Positions 24,249-31,314 of a stretch of DNA of 34,520 nucleotides are shown here, one piece after another. Both the position numbers and the translations under genes were made by a program. Source of the DNA: an unicellular cyanobacterium SU3. GTDB lineage: Bacteria; Cyanobacteriota; Cyanobacteriia; Cyanobacteriales; Microcystaceae. The notes beneath the pieces are model-generated. The model saw only the letters and a program-made list of their open reading frames with translations. It made no database searches and was not told where the DNA came from. The DNA is taken from contig NETF01000199.1 of the NCBI GenBank assembly GCA_002172675.1, positions 1 to 34,520 of the forward strand, written 5' to 3'. Each line of letters starts with the position of its first letter. The first letter of the stretch is position 1.

Positions 24249-26267
24249 CTATTTTAAATCAGCGATCGCTCCTCTAGCCATCTGTGCGATCGCTTGATCT
24301 GTTGCCCTGGGTAACTGGTAATAAGTCCCTCCGGCGGTTTGGGCCATCTCCTTACCAAACCCAGTAGAAACGAATTTTTTCTCGGTATCTATCATCAATA
24401 ACTTAATACCTAAACCCCGAATTTTTCCAGCAATATCTAACAATTCTTGTTTAATATCGGGCTTTTCTCCTTCGGGTATGGGTTCCCCTAACGACTTGGC
24501 TAAAGGAATATTTCCCCGTCCATCGGTTATTGCAACTATCACCACTTGACCAATATCCCCGGACATCTTTGCATTCATCCCCACATGAACCGCTTGGGTT
24601 AACCCATGTGCTAAGGGTGAACCACCGCCACAAGGCAAGGTTTCTAAGCGTTTACGGGCTAAAGAAATAGAACGGGTAGGAGGTAACAATACGTCTGCTT
24701 GTTCCCCTCTGAAGGGTATTAACGCCACTTGGTCCCTGTTTTCATAAGCTTCTGTCAAGAGACGCATCACTGCACCTTTAGCCGACTGCATTCGGTTCAA
24801 GGCCATAGACCCTGAAGCGTCCACTACAAAGACGATTAAAGCCCCTGCTTTCCTTGCTAAACGTTTAGAACGTATATCCCCCTGTTCTACAATTACATTG
24901 CGTCCAGGATGCCTTAAACGGCGGGATTTTTGATAAGGCGCAGCAGCCCGTAACGTTGCATCCACGGCAATACGTCTCACTTTCCCTTTGGGTAACATGG
25001 GTTTAACGTAGCGTCCGCGATCATCGGAAAAGATAATACTACGACTCCCTGACTTACCTTGATTTTGAGCCATCTGTGCAAAATACAGCACACTGGGATC
25101 TAGGATCACCCCCTCAATATCAAAAACGAACTCTTCAGGAATACCGGGGGGTTCTTGTTCTGGTTCTTCGTTGTTGTCTTCTTCCTCTTCTTGTTCTTCT
25201 TGATCTTGGTTTGACTGATCTTGAGGTTGCTGTGGTGGGGGAGGAGGAGGAGGTTGGGGCGCGTCTTCTGGGGGTGGTTGCATCATGGTAGAACGAGGGA
25301 CGATCACCAGTTCTACTGCCCGTCTCAGATCGTCTGAATTGATAGTATTTCGTCCATCTAGGGCGGCTGAAGCTTTGGCAACTCTTACAGCAAAAAGTTC
25401 GGCGCGATGGCCTTCTACCCCTCCTCTGATAGCCTCCTCGACTAAATATTGAATCTGATCAGGGGTGATAACAACTTCTTTTAACCATTCTCTGGCTAAG
25501 ATAATTTGGGTTTTAATATCGTCTATTTCGTCGTCATATTGAGCAAGAAAAGTCTGGGGAGAGTTAGCATAGTCTAGGGCTTGGTTTACGGCTTGAACTC
25601 GTTGATCTAAGGCTAAAACACCATCTGCTGATAAGGCGATCGCAATTCTATCGAGTAAATGCCGTCTTAAAGGCCCTTCTTCGGGGTTATAAGTAGCAAT
25701 GAGAATGGGTTGACAGGGATGTTGGAAACTGATCCCTTCTCGTTCTATTTGGTTTCTACCGTCGGTTAATACGCTTAACAGTTGGTTGGATATTTGATCG
25801 TCTAATAGGTTAATTTCATCAACATATAACACCCCTCTATGTGCCTGTGCCAATAACCCAGGTTGAAAGATGGCTTCTCCTTGTTTAACGGACTCTTCTA
25901 CATCTACCGAACCTAACAGTCGATCTTCTGTGACACCGATGGGAACTTGTATAAAAGGGGCGGGGACTATTTCTGTAGGGATGTCTTGAGGGGCAGTGTT
26001 TAAATATTCTTCTTGCGTGTTATTGTCCCATTCACTGGGTTTGTTGCGATCGCAGTTAAAGGGATTATCTTCTATTCTTTCAATAGGGGGCAAAAGGGCG
26101 TGTATTCCCCTAGCAAGCACTGATTTTGCGGTGCCTCGTCTTCCTGCAATGACCACACCCCCTAAACCTGGGTCTACTGCTGCTAATAATAAGGCGAGTT
26201 TGATGGCTTCTTGGCCAACAACGGCAGTTAAGGGAAAGTTTAACGGGGTTGCAGTGAGGGTAGGCAT
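24249..26267 (-). CDS. chlD: Magnesium chelatase subunit D
   Basis: ChlD is the AAA+/VWA subunit of Mg-chelatase, which inserts magnesium into protoporphyrin IX for chlorophyll. The N-terminal AAA+ module has a Walker-A-like GRRGTAKS (42-49), Walker [12 protein letters not shown] (146-156) and [15 protein letters not shown] linker of Pro then Glu/Asp/Gln (about 330-376) is typical of ChlD. The C-terminal VWA domain has the MIDAS motif DASGS (483-487). The 672-residue length is normal and it looks intact. It is flanked on both sides by related coiled-coil membrane genes, with no other chl genes in view. Confidence 0.97.
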   Translation of the reverse strand: MPTLTATPLNFPLTAVVGQEAIKLALLLAAVDPGLGGVVIAGRRGTAKSVLARGIHALLPPIERIEDNPFNCDRNKPSEWDNNTQEEYLNTAPQDIPTEIVPAPFIQVPIGVTEDRLLGSVDVEESVKQGEAIFQPGLLAQAHRGVLYVDEINLLDDQISNQLLSVLTDGRNQIEREGISFQHPCQPILIATYNPEEGPLRRHLLDRIAIALSADGVLALDQRVQAVNQALDYANSPQTFLAQYDDEIDDIKTQIILAREWLKEVVITPDQIQYLVEEAIRGGVEGHRAELFAVRVAKASAALDGRNTINSDDLRRAVELVIVPRSTMMQPPPEDAPQPPPPPPPQQPQDQSNQDQEEQEEEEDNNEEPEQEPPGIPEEFVFDIEGVILDPSVLYFAQMAQNQGKSGSRSIIFSDDRGRYVKPMLPKGKVRRIAVDATLRAAAPYQKSRRLRHPGRNVIVEQGDIRSKRLARKAGALIVFVVDASGSMALNRMQSAKGAVMRLLTEAYENRDQVALIPFRGEQADVLLPPTRSISLARKRLETLPCGGGSPLAHGLTQAVHVGMNAKMSGDIGQVVIVAITDGRGNIPLAKSLGEPIPEGEKPDIKQELLDIAGKIRGLGIKLLMIDTEKKFVSTGFGKEMAQTAGGTYYQLPRATDQAIAQMARGAIADLK

Positions 26268-26370
26268 TCGAGAATGTTTTGAACTATTAATGCCAATGTA
26301 TCATGAACCCTGATCGTAAATATACTGTTATGAGGGTTTAATACTATGAAACCCTTCACTCAATTCATAT

Positions 26371-26390
26371 AACCTGTTATGACCTGTTAT
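26371..26390. repeat. Tandem pair of the ACCTGTTAT motif
   Basis: AACCTGTTAT is followed directly by GACCTGTTAT, between the chlD start and the paralogous coiled-coil gene stop. This is one of six sites of the motif in a 2.4-kb stretch. Confidence 0.7.
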
Positions 26391-26421
26391 ATATTTCAAA
26401 CATAAACTATAACACTAGGGT

Positions 26422-26751
26422 TTACTGAAAAATGTTAGGGACTAATCGAGCTATCAAAGTCAAGAAAGCGGTTGTTACAGCGACAATAATAGGAATAATC
26501 AAAGATTTAACTCCCTTTAAGTCAGATACTTCCTTAACCAAGATTTCTTGAGTGTTTTCTACTTTTTCTAGTCGCTTATCTATACCATTAACTTTCTCAG
26601 TCAACTTTGCTTGTCCTACTTCTAAGTGGGTGAGACGTTCGTTAATCTTGTCAAATTTCTGATTAACTTCTTTATGATTACTATCTAGTTTGTCCTCAAT
26701 GCGTTTGAGAATTTCTGCAGTAGGATAAGTAACGGTAGACGGTTCATTCAT
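26422..26751 (-). CDS. Coiled-coil protein with C-terminal membrane anchor, 109 aa
   Basis: A paralogue of the 103-aa protein at 23914-24225: KINERLTHLEVGQAKL here matches KIDERLTKIEVGQARL there, with the same order of coiled coil (about 12-78) and one C-terminal membrane segment (about 83-106). The N-terminus (MNEPSTVTYPTAEILKRIE) differs. The function is unknown. Its start side faces the repeat cluster upstream of the second toxin-antitoxin pair. Confidence 0.75.
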   Translation of the reverse strand: MNEPSTVTYPTAEILKRIEDKLDSNHKEVNQKFDKINERLTHLEVGQAKLTEKVNGIDKRLEKVENTQEILVKEVSDLKGVKSLIIPIIVAVTTAFLTLIARLVPNIFQ

Positions 26752-26804
26752 GAGTTAAGCTTCGATGGTGACCTGCTTTTATTTTATATGTATTGATTGA
26801 GTCG

Positions 26805-27202
26805 TTGCAGGAGTTAACGACTTCTGGGACTGTATTTTACAGTTCGGTGGTGAACATTTGTATTATTTAAGAGGACTAATAAGCTAACCTGTTATAGATG
26901 TTCGAGTTTAAACTCTAGCACTAGGGTTTTGTGAGGCGATCGCTACTGTAACCGTTACTTACTTCTGAGATTGTATTTTACAGTTCGGTGGTGAACGTTT
27001 GTATTAGTTGGCAGGAGTAAAAAAGTAACCTGTTATAACCTGTTATATTGATTGGGATTAAAACTATAGATGCTCAGGTTTTTAGTAGGCGATCACTGTT
27101 ATAAGAGTTAGCTACTTTCGGGATTGTATTTTACAGTTCGTTGGTGAACGTTTGTATTAATTAGAAAGTGTAACAAGCTAACCTGTTATAATATGTTATA
27201 AA
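26805..27202. repeat. Three imperfect long repeats upstream of the toxin-antitoxin pair
   Basis: Three copies of a unit about 140-150 bases long. Each contains TGTATTTTACAGTTCG (starting at 26831, 26972 and 27125), then GGTGAAC, TTTGTATTA and, about 30 bases on, AACCTGTTATA. The first copy contains the dyad ACTGTA-TTT-TACAGT; the others have one mismatch (ATTGTA). The last copy ends at the ribosome binding site of the antitoxin gene. The dyads could be operators; the array could equally be a non-coding repeat family. Confidence 0.8.
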
Positions 27203-27218
27203 TTTTGGAGAAATAACG

Positions 27219-27455
27219 ATGAACTTTAATGTGTATATTGAAGACAAATTAGGGAAGAAATTACAGCAAGTTTGTCAAGTGACTGGAAAAAAGCGAAACG
27301 CTGTTATTCGTGAAGCACTCGAATCCTGGTTATCCCAACAGCAATTACTAACTTGGTCGAAATTAATTGATAATTTTGAAGGAGATAAGAAGATTGTTCC
27401 TTTTGAATCTTATCGTTCCGAATTACATCCTCCCACAGAAGAAGACTTAATCTGA
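27219..27455 (+). CDS. Ribbon-helix-helix (CopG-type) antitoxin
   Basis: A 78-residue protein. The N-terminal strand MNFNVYIEDKLGKKLQQ and the following helices (TGKKRNAVIREALESWL) are a ribbon-helix-helix DNA-binding fold. The C-terminal tail (FESYRSELHPPTEEDLI) should bind the toxin. GGAG precedes the ATG by eight bases. Its TGA overlaps the toxin ATG by one base. As an RHH antitoxin it probably represses its own promoter, and the repeat array directly upstream is the obvious place for its operators. Confidence 0.87.
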   Translation: MNFNVYIEDKLGKKLQQVCQVTGKKRNAVIREALESWLSQQQLLTWSKLIDNFEGDKKIVPFESYRSELHPPTEEDLI

Positions 27456-27859
27456 TGACTTATCTCTTAGATACCTGTACCGTCAGTGACTTTGTTAGAG
27501 GAGAATTTAACACACTACGATATATCAAGTTAATGACTCCCAGTGATGTCTTTATTTCTTCAATTACCTTGATGGAAATAAACTATGGAATGCTCCTTAA
27601 TCCAGAACGCACTACTAAAATTCGTCCTGTAATCGAGGATTTTTTAGATAGTATTACCATTTTACCTTTTACTGACACTGAAGCCACCGAAGCTGCAAAA
27701 ATTCGCACGATACTCAAAGCACAAGGTACTTCTATGGATGCTTATGATTTGTTAATTGCAGCCACAGCAAAAGTACATTATCTTACTGTTGCAACCTCCA
27801 ATATCAAAGAATTCGAGCAAGTCCCAGAATTGAATGTTGTCAACTGGAGAGGAAAGTAG
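27455..27859 (+). CDS. PIN-domain ribonuclease toxin (VapC type)
   Basis: A 134-residue PIN domain. The catalytic acids are visible: D6 in YLLDTCTVSDF, E in SITLMEINYGML, and D in SMDAYDLLIAATA. The tail TSNIKEFEQVPELNVVNW is typical of VapC. It is translationally coupled to the RHH antitoxin (TGATG). It is not a close copy of the PIN toxin at 19231-19653, so the two pairs look independent. Confidence 0.92.
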   Translation: MTYLLDTCTVSDFVRGEFNTLRYIKLMTPSDVFISSITLMEINYGMLLNPERTTKIRPVIEDFLDSITILPFTDTEATEAAKIRTILKAQGTSMDAYDLLIAATAKVHYLTVATSNIKEFEQVPELNVVNWRGK

Positions 27860-27890
27860 GTAAGAAATGCTATGTTTACTGCTGGTTTTT

Positions 27891-27914
27891 ATAACAGGTT
27901 ATAATCTGTTATAA
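27891..27914. repeat. Inverted ACCTGTTAT-type repeat after the toxin gene
   Basis: ATAACAGG then TTATAATCTGTTAT forms an inverted pair of the motif that is direct elsewhere. It sits about 30 bases after the toxin stop and could fold into a hairpin. Confidence 0.6.
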
Positions 27915-28038
27915 CTATTCGGTTTTTGGTAAGCGCACCGAAAAGTGGCTCTCTCCTTTCTTTGATCGCTGATATGAGTTCTAGATAAACCCATGGGATA
28001 AATGTACCTACGGGTTACTTATGTAACCACACAGTTGA

Positions 28039-28479
28039 CTACAGGGAAAAACGACGATTACTATGATCGAAGAGTTCAAAAACTTGACGAGAAAAAGACT
28101 TAAATTTTTCTGCGATATCCTTAGCCGGTTGATAGTTCCCTTCTAATTGCCAATTGTCCACCGTTGACAACCGCCATGCCTGTCCCTGATGATTAAAAGC
28201 AGTGATTTCTAACCCGATCAACCGTTGGGTTTTATCAACAGGATCTTTGTGAAACCTAATTTGTACCAACATACTGCGACCTTGATAGCGAGGACTCCAC
28301 CCAGGTAAATGAAAGCCAATATCAATGGAGTTAGGATCAACTCCTTCGAGGGTATCGGGATCATTATTCCAGGGTTTGAGATCGGCTTTAGCATCAGGAA
28401 AATGGGTTTTAAATAAATGAACGATAGATGCAATTTTTGTTGATATCTCCAAACCTTGGGCTTTTTCTGATGCGTTCAT
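28039..28479 (-). CDS. Hypothetical soluble protein, 146 aa
   Basis: Not recognised. It has a strong start (AGGAGG nine bases before the ATG at 28479). An N-terminal helix (residues 4-28) leads to a region with SIDIGFHLPGWSPRYQGRSM and a later GLEITAFNHQGQAWRLST, suggesting a mixed alpha/beta domain with several Trp and Arg residues. It has no signal peptide or membrane segment. It stands alone on the minus strand between the toxin-antitoxin pair and the Rieske oxygenase. The antisense frame at 28218-28433 is a shadow. Confidence 0.78.
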   Translation of the reverse strand: MNASEKAQGLEISTKIASIVHLFKTHFPDAKADLKPWNNDPDTLEGVDPNSIDIGFHLPGWSPRYQGRSMLVQIRFHKDPVDKTQRLIGLEITAFNHQGQAWRLSTVDNWQLEGNYQPAKDIAEKFKSFSRQVFELFDHSNRRFSL

Positions 28480-28772
28480 TTTTAGTATCCTCCTCTTTAT
28501 TGGTCAAGAATGCCCCAATTTAGGCATTATGCTTTACTCTATGACAGTATTTTAGTCAGTTTTTCCATTACACAAGATAGCAAACTTGACAGTTTCTTGT
28601 AATTTTTAGTTTAATCAATACTTTTTTTCGTTTTCAGCAAGGCAAATAAACGATGATTATGCACAAGTCAGGAATCGAGAGGTTTTACTGGACAAAAATC
28701 GACTCACGACTCGTCACTCCTCACGTCTTACTAAAAATATTTTTGCAAGAGGTCTATTGTTCTTAGATATAC

Positions 28773-28792
28773 AACCTGTTATAACCTGTTAT
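28773..28792. repeat. Tandem pair of the ACCTGTTAT motif
   Basis: AACCTGTTAT is repeated twice without a break, directly before the stop of the Rieske gene. It is the rightmost site of the motif cluster. Confidence 0.7.
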
Positions 28793-28799
28793 CTATCGG

Positions 28800-29849
28800 T
28801 TAACTTCTCCAGCGTAAGATTCTCGGTTCCACAGGATTGTTAAAAGGTCGATTTTCAGCTTGAGCTTTTTGATATTCTTGTTTAAGACGAAAATACCATT
28901 TCGCTTGGGTATCGGCATCATCAATTAACATTAGAGGAGGATCATAAGCTAACCCTTCTTGTTGTTGAATGACCACATCCCGATCTTGTGCCAAGAATCT
29001 GCGGGTTAAAAGACTTAATAACGGTTTAAACAGTCCCATCCAGGGAATTGTCCAGTAAATACTCTGAAAAGCGATACACTCTGTTTCATCAATGGGAGTA
29101 ATAGTGGTTAATAAACAAGCAGAATAGCGATCGCCTCTTAGTATTTCTGTTCTGACACTGGGCAACTCAAAGACAATCTCAATCGAGACTTTATTCCCCA
29201 AAATTTTATAAGGTCGCGCACTGACTGGCATTTCATAGGGAACAAGACGAAACCCCAAAGGAACGGGTTCATATCGCTTTTCTTTAACCCGAAACTTACG
29301 AGGGCCACTTCGCCACCACCAGGAACTATGAACATAGGGGCCGTGTGCCGGGTCCATCAGTCCGATAATAGCATGGTCGATATGACAAGCAAAATGGATG
29401 GTTTCGGAGATACCTGGGGACACTTTACCGAAGTCTGGGATAGTAGGAACCGGAGGAATATTAGAAGCATCAAGTTCTTTTTTGCTATCTTCAGCAAAAT
29501 AAACCCAGATATTTCCTTGCACTTCTCGACAGGGATAAGTGGGAACTCGAATACGACTAATATCTAAGTCATCATATTCAGTCAAAGAAGGAATTTCTCG
29601 ACAACGACCATCTTTGCTGCTAAATTTCCAACCATGATAACAGCAACAAACGTCTTTTCCATCCATCCATCCGTATTGTAGAGGAATGCCTCGATGGGGA
29701 CAAATATCACGCATGGCAAATACTTCCCCGTCTTCGTGTCGTCCCACTAGAACCGGTTCGCCTAGCATTTTCTTATGCACCATTTTACCTGGTTTGAGTT
29801 CTTTCCCAGGTAAGGCAACATACCAACAGTTACGCAATAGGGTGGTCAT
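28800..29849 (-). CDS. Rieske non-heme iron oxygenase (PaO/Lls1-like)
   Basis: A 349-residue ring-hydroxylating-type oxygenase. The Rieske cluster motif is C50-x-H52 (CPHRG) and C69-x2-H72 (CCYHGW). The mononuclear iron site is in DPAHGPYVH, with H169 and H174 as ligands. The layout fits the pheophorbide a oxygenase/VanA-like group, which in cyanobacteria includes chlorophyll-breakdown-type and carotenoid- or sterol-active enzymes. The substrate cannot be decided. GGAGGG lies ten bases before the ATG. There is no C-terminal transmembrane helix. No reductase gene is adjacent, so it probably uses ferredoxin. Confidence 0.9.
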   Translation of the reverse strand: MTTLLRNCWYVALPGKELKPGKMVHKKMLGEPVLVGRHEDGEVFAMRDICPHRGIPLQYGWMDGKDVCCCYHGWKFSSKDGRCREIPSLTEYDDLDISRIRVPTYPCREVQGNIWVYFAEDSKKELDASNIPPVPTIPDFGKVSPGISETIHFACHIDHAIIGLMDPAHGPYVHSSWWWRSGPRKFRVKEKRYEPVPLGFRLVPYEMPVSARPYKILGNKVSIEIVFELPSVRTEILRGDRYSACLLTTITPIDETECIAFQSIYWTIPWMGLFKPLLSLLTRRFLAQDRDVVIQQQEGLAYDPPLMLIDDADTQAKWYFRLKQEYQKAQAENRPFNNPVEPRILRWRS

Positions 29850-30165
29850 GGTGCAGTTTCCCTCCTTTCAAGCTAGTTGACGTCAGACCCCAGATTTTGT
29901 GCCAGTCAACAGAGTCAGATTGCATTTTATCCTAACATTTTCAGGATTTCACTATCACTAGCCAAGATTTATGTCTATGGATAATGTCTATTGTATAATT
30001 AATAACAGCATTTTTATTGTTCAGAAGAAATTGAAACGTTGAAACATAAATAGCTGAAGAAAGCTTAAAATAAACAGTCTTTAAAAAACAAATCCTCTCC
30101 TAACTGTTAAGAGTAACAAAAGTTCGAGGAAACAGTATCTTTCTGTTTCTTGTTACCTTTAAGAA
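29850..30165. other. AT-rich intergenic region, no gene seen
   Basis: About 315 bases upstream of the Rieske gene. It should contain that gene's promoter, but I see no clear promoter match, RNA gene or open frame. It ends at the decayed duplicate described next. Confidence 0.45.
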
Positions 30166-30169
30166 AGTA

Positions 30170-30340
30170 AATATCATTGATATCAATTAAAAATCGTAAT
30201 TCTATTTTCAACAATCTCAAATTTTTATAAATTTCTGTTTTGACTGATCAAATTAAAGCGATCTCGAAGAGATCCGCTAGACTTCGTCCCTCTTCGAGTC
30301 CGCGGTGCGCGTTACAATCTAAATCATCTAATCTCACAAT
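30170..30340 (-). pseudogene. Decayed partial duplicate of the 137-aa gene
   Basis: Read on the minus strand this gives VRLDDLDCNAHRGLEEGRS and onward to ALI, a TGA stop, then SVKTEIYKNLRLLKIEL. It parallels the intact neighbour, which has R where this copy has TGA (VIRSAQTEIHKNLRLLRTEL). Beyond, near 30172, AAATATCATTGAT matches the sequence at the end of the neighbour, so about 100 bases between are deleted. It is a broken copy of part of that gene. Confidence 0.75.
30258..30337. repeat. 80-bp repeat, copy A (palindrome-bearing)
   Basis: Identical over 80 bases to copy B at 30809-30888. It contains CTCGAAGAG and its complement CTCTTCGAG, 18 bases apart, so it can form a hairpin. The flanks are clearly more diverged than the repeat itself. 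Confidence 0.9.
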
Positions 30341-30350
30341 GATATTACTT

Positions 30351-30566
30351 TTAAAATATTTGGTTAAAGATAAATGAACCTACTAATCCGAAGCTTAAAA
30401 ATAAGAGCAAAAAGCCTACAGCTGCTGAGACAATATTCATTGTTCCATAACCAACAATTAAAAGAAGCAAACTTAATCCTAACATTCCTCCCATTGGTAG
30501 GACATAAATAAACAGCACTATGTTAAAAAATGTAAAATCTCTTAATTCCTCCTGACTCCCCCTCAT
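30351..30566 (-). CDS. Small membrane protein, 71 aa
   Basis: It has two hydrophobic segments (about residues 14-38 and 43-68) with few charged residues and a short charged N-terminus (MRGSQEELRDF). It has no known motif. It lies between the decayed duplicate and the 137-aa gene, 61 bases after the latter's stop, so co-transcription is possible. Whether it is expressed cannot be judged. Confidence 0.55.
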   Translation of the reverse strand: MRGSQEELRDFTFFNIVLFIYVLPMGGMLGLSLLLLIVGYGTMNIVSAAVGFLLLFLSFGLVGSFIFNQIF

Positions 30567-30627
30567 CGTTAACTTTAAATACGTCCGACTACTTAGTCAT
30601 TTCAAATTATTGATTATTCAGCAAATA

Positions 30628-31041
30628 TCATTGATCTAACTGACTAATAATTCCCTGAGAATATCCAATTAAGTCCTTAATCTTTTCTTGTACCTTTTGT
30701 AATCTTCTTTCTGTGGTTTGAGCTTGACGAGAAGTGGTTAAAAATAGTAATTCCGTTCTTAATAATCTTAAATTTTTGTGAATTTCTGTTTGGGCTGATC
30801 GAATCACGGCGATCTCGAAGAGATCCGCTAGACTTCGTCCCTCTTCGAGTCCGCGGTGCGCGTTACAATCTAAATCATCTAATCTCACGCTGAGAATCTG
30901 ATGCTGAAAAATTGCTTGTACCTCCTCGTACATCGATTTTATGGTTATCATATCTATATCCTTAGCCAGTATCTGCTTTTGGAGTTCTAAAAGCTTATCT
31001 AAAAGCTCTTGATAAGACTGATGATAAAATTTCAGTAACAT
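30628..31041 (-). CDS. Helical protein, PatD-like candidate, with in-frame palindromic insert
   Basis: A 137-residue, mainly helical protein. The ends, YHQSYQELLDKLLELQKQI and then TEIHKNLRLLRTELLFLTTSRQ with TTERRLQKVQEKI, recall the heterocyst-frequency protein PatD and its relatives in non-heterocystous species. That match is from memory and unsure. The middle, DCNAHRGLEEGRSLADLFEI, is encoded by the 80-bp repeat and looks like an in-frame insertion in a loop or helix junction. The ATG at 31041 lacks a strong ribosome binding site. A broken copy follows downstream at 30170-30340. Confidence 0.7.
   Translation of the reverse strand: MLLKFYHQSYQELLDKLLELQKQILAKDIDMITIKSMYEEVQAIFQHQILSVRLDDLDCNAHRGLEEGRSLADLFEIAVIRSAQTEIHKNLRLLRTELLFLTTSRQAQTTERRLQKVQEKIKDLIGYSQGIISQLDQ
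30809..30888. repeat. 80-bp repeat, copy B, inside the 137-aa gene
   Basis: Identical to copy A. CTCGAAGAG (30814-30822) and CTCTTCGAG (30841-30849) form the hairpin arms. It keeps the reading frame of the host gene open. Confidence 0.9.
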
Positions 31042-31314
31042 AGGACACCATATTGCGTTAGAATTTGTAAATAAATATTAAACTTTCTGAGTGACTTTAA
31101 CTACTCTCAATCTATCCTTAAACTGAAATTATTAAAAGAAGTCCTCGCTTTTGAGAAGGAGGACAAAGCTGATGGTAAAAAAAAGTAGGATAGGACAAAG
31201 CCAATGGTTTTTAGCCCTAAACTTTTTCCATCAGAGAAGAATCAGCGTTTGAATACTTATATTTACCGTTTTCTTATCCAAACTCATTCCTTCTATACCT
31301 AGCCTGATCCTCCT
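31042..31314. other. Divergent intergenic region upstream of the rel gene
   Basis: About 270 bases that should hold promoters for the rel gene and the 137-aa gene. A direct repeat is visible: GGACAAAGCTGATGG near 31161 and GGACAAAGCCAATGG near 31193, 32 bases apart (three helical turns). This could be a regulator site. Nothing else is supported. Confidence 0.35.

Noticed and set aside
23879-24277. 132-codon plus-strand frame
   Set aside because: It is antisense to the coiled-coil membrane gene; the Ser/Ile/Phe-rich translation reflects the complement of Lys/Asp/Glu codons.
25076-25291. 71-codon plus-strand frame
   Set aside because: It is the complement of the Pro/Glu-rich ChlD linker; its Leu/Val-rich translation is a composition effect.
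26805-27202. Plasmid-type replication iterons
   Set aside because: The repeats are too long and too widely spaced, and there is no replication initiator gene; the region sits within chromosomal housekeeping genes.
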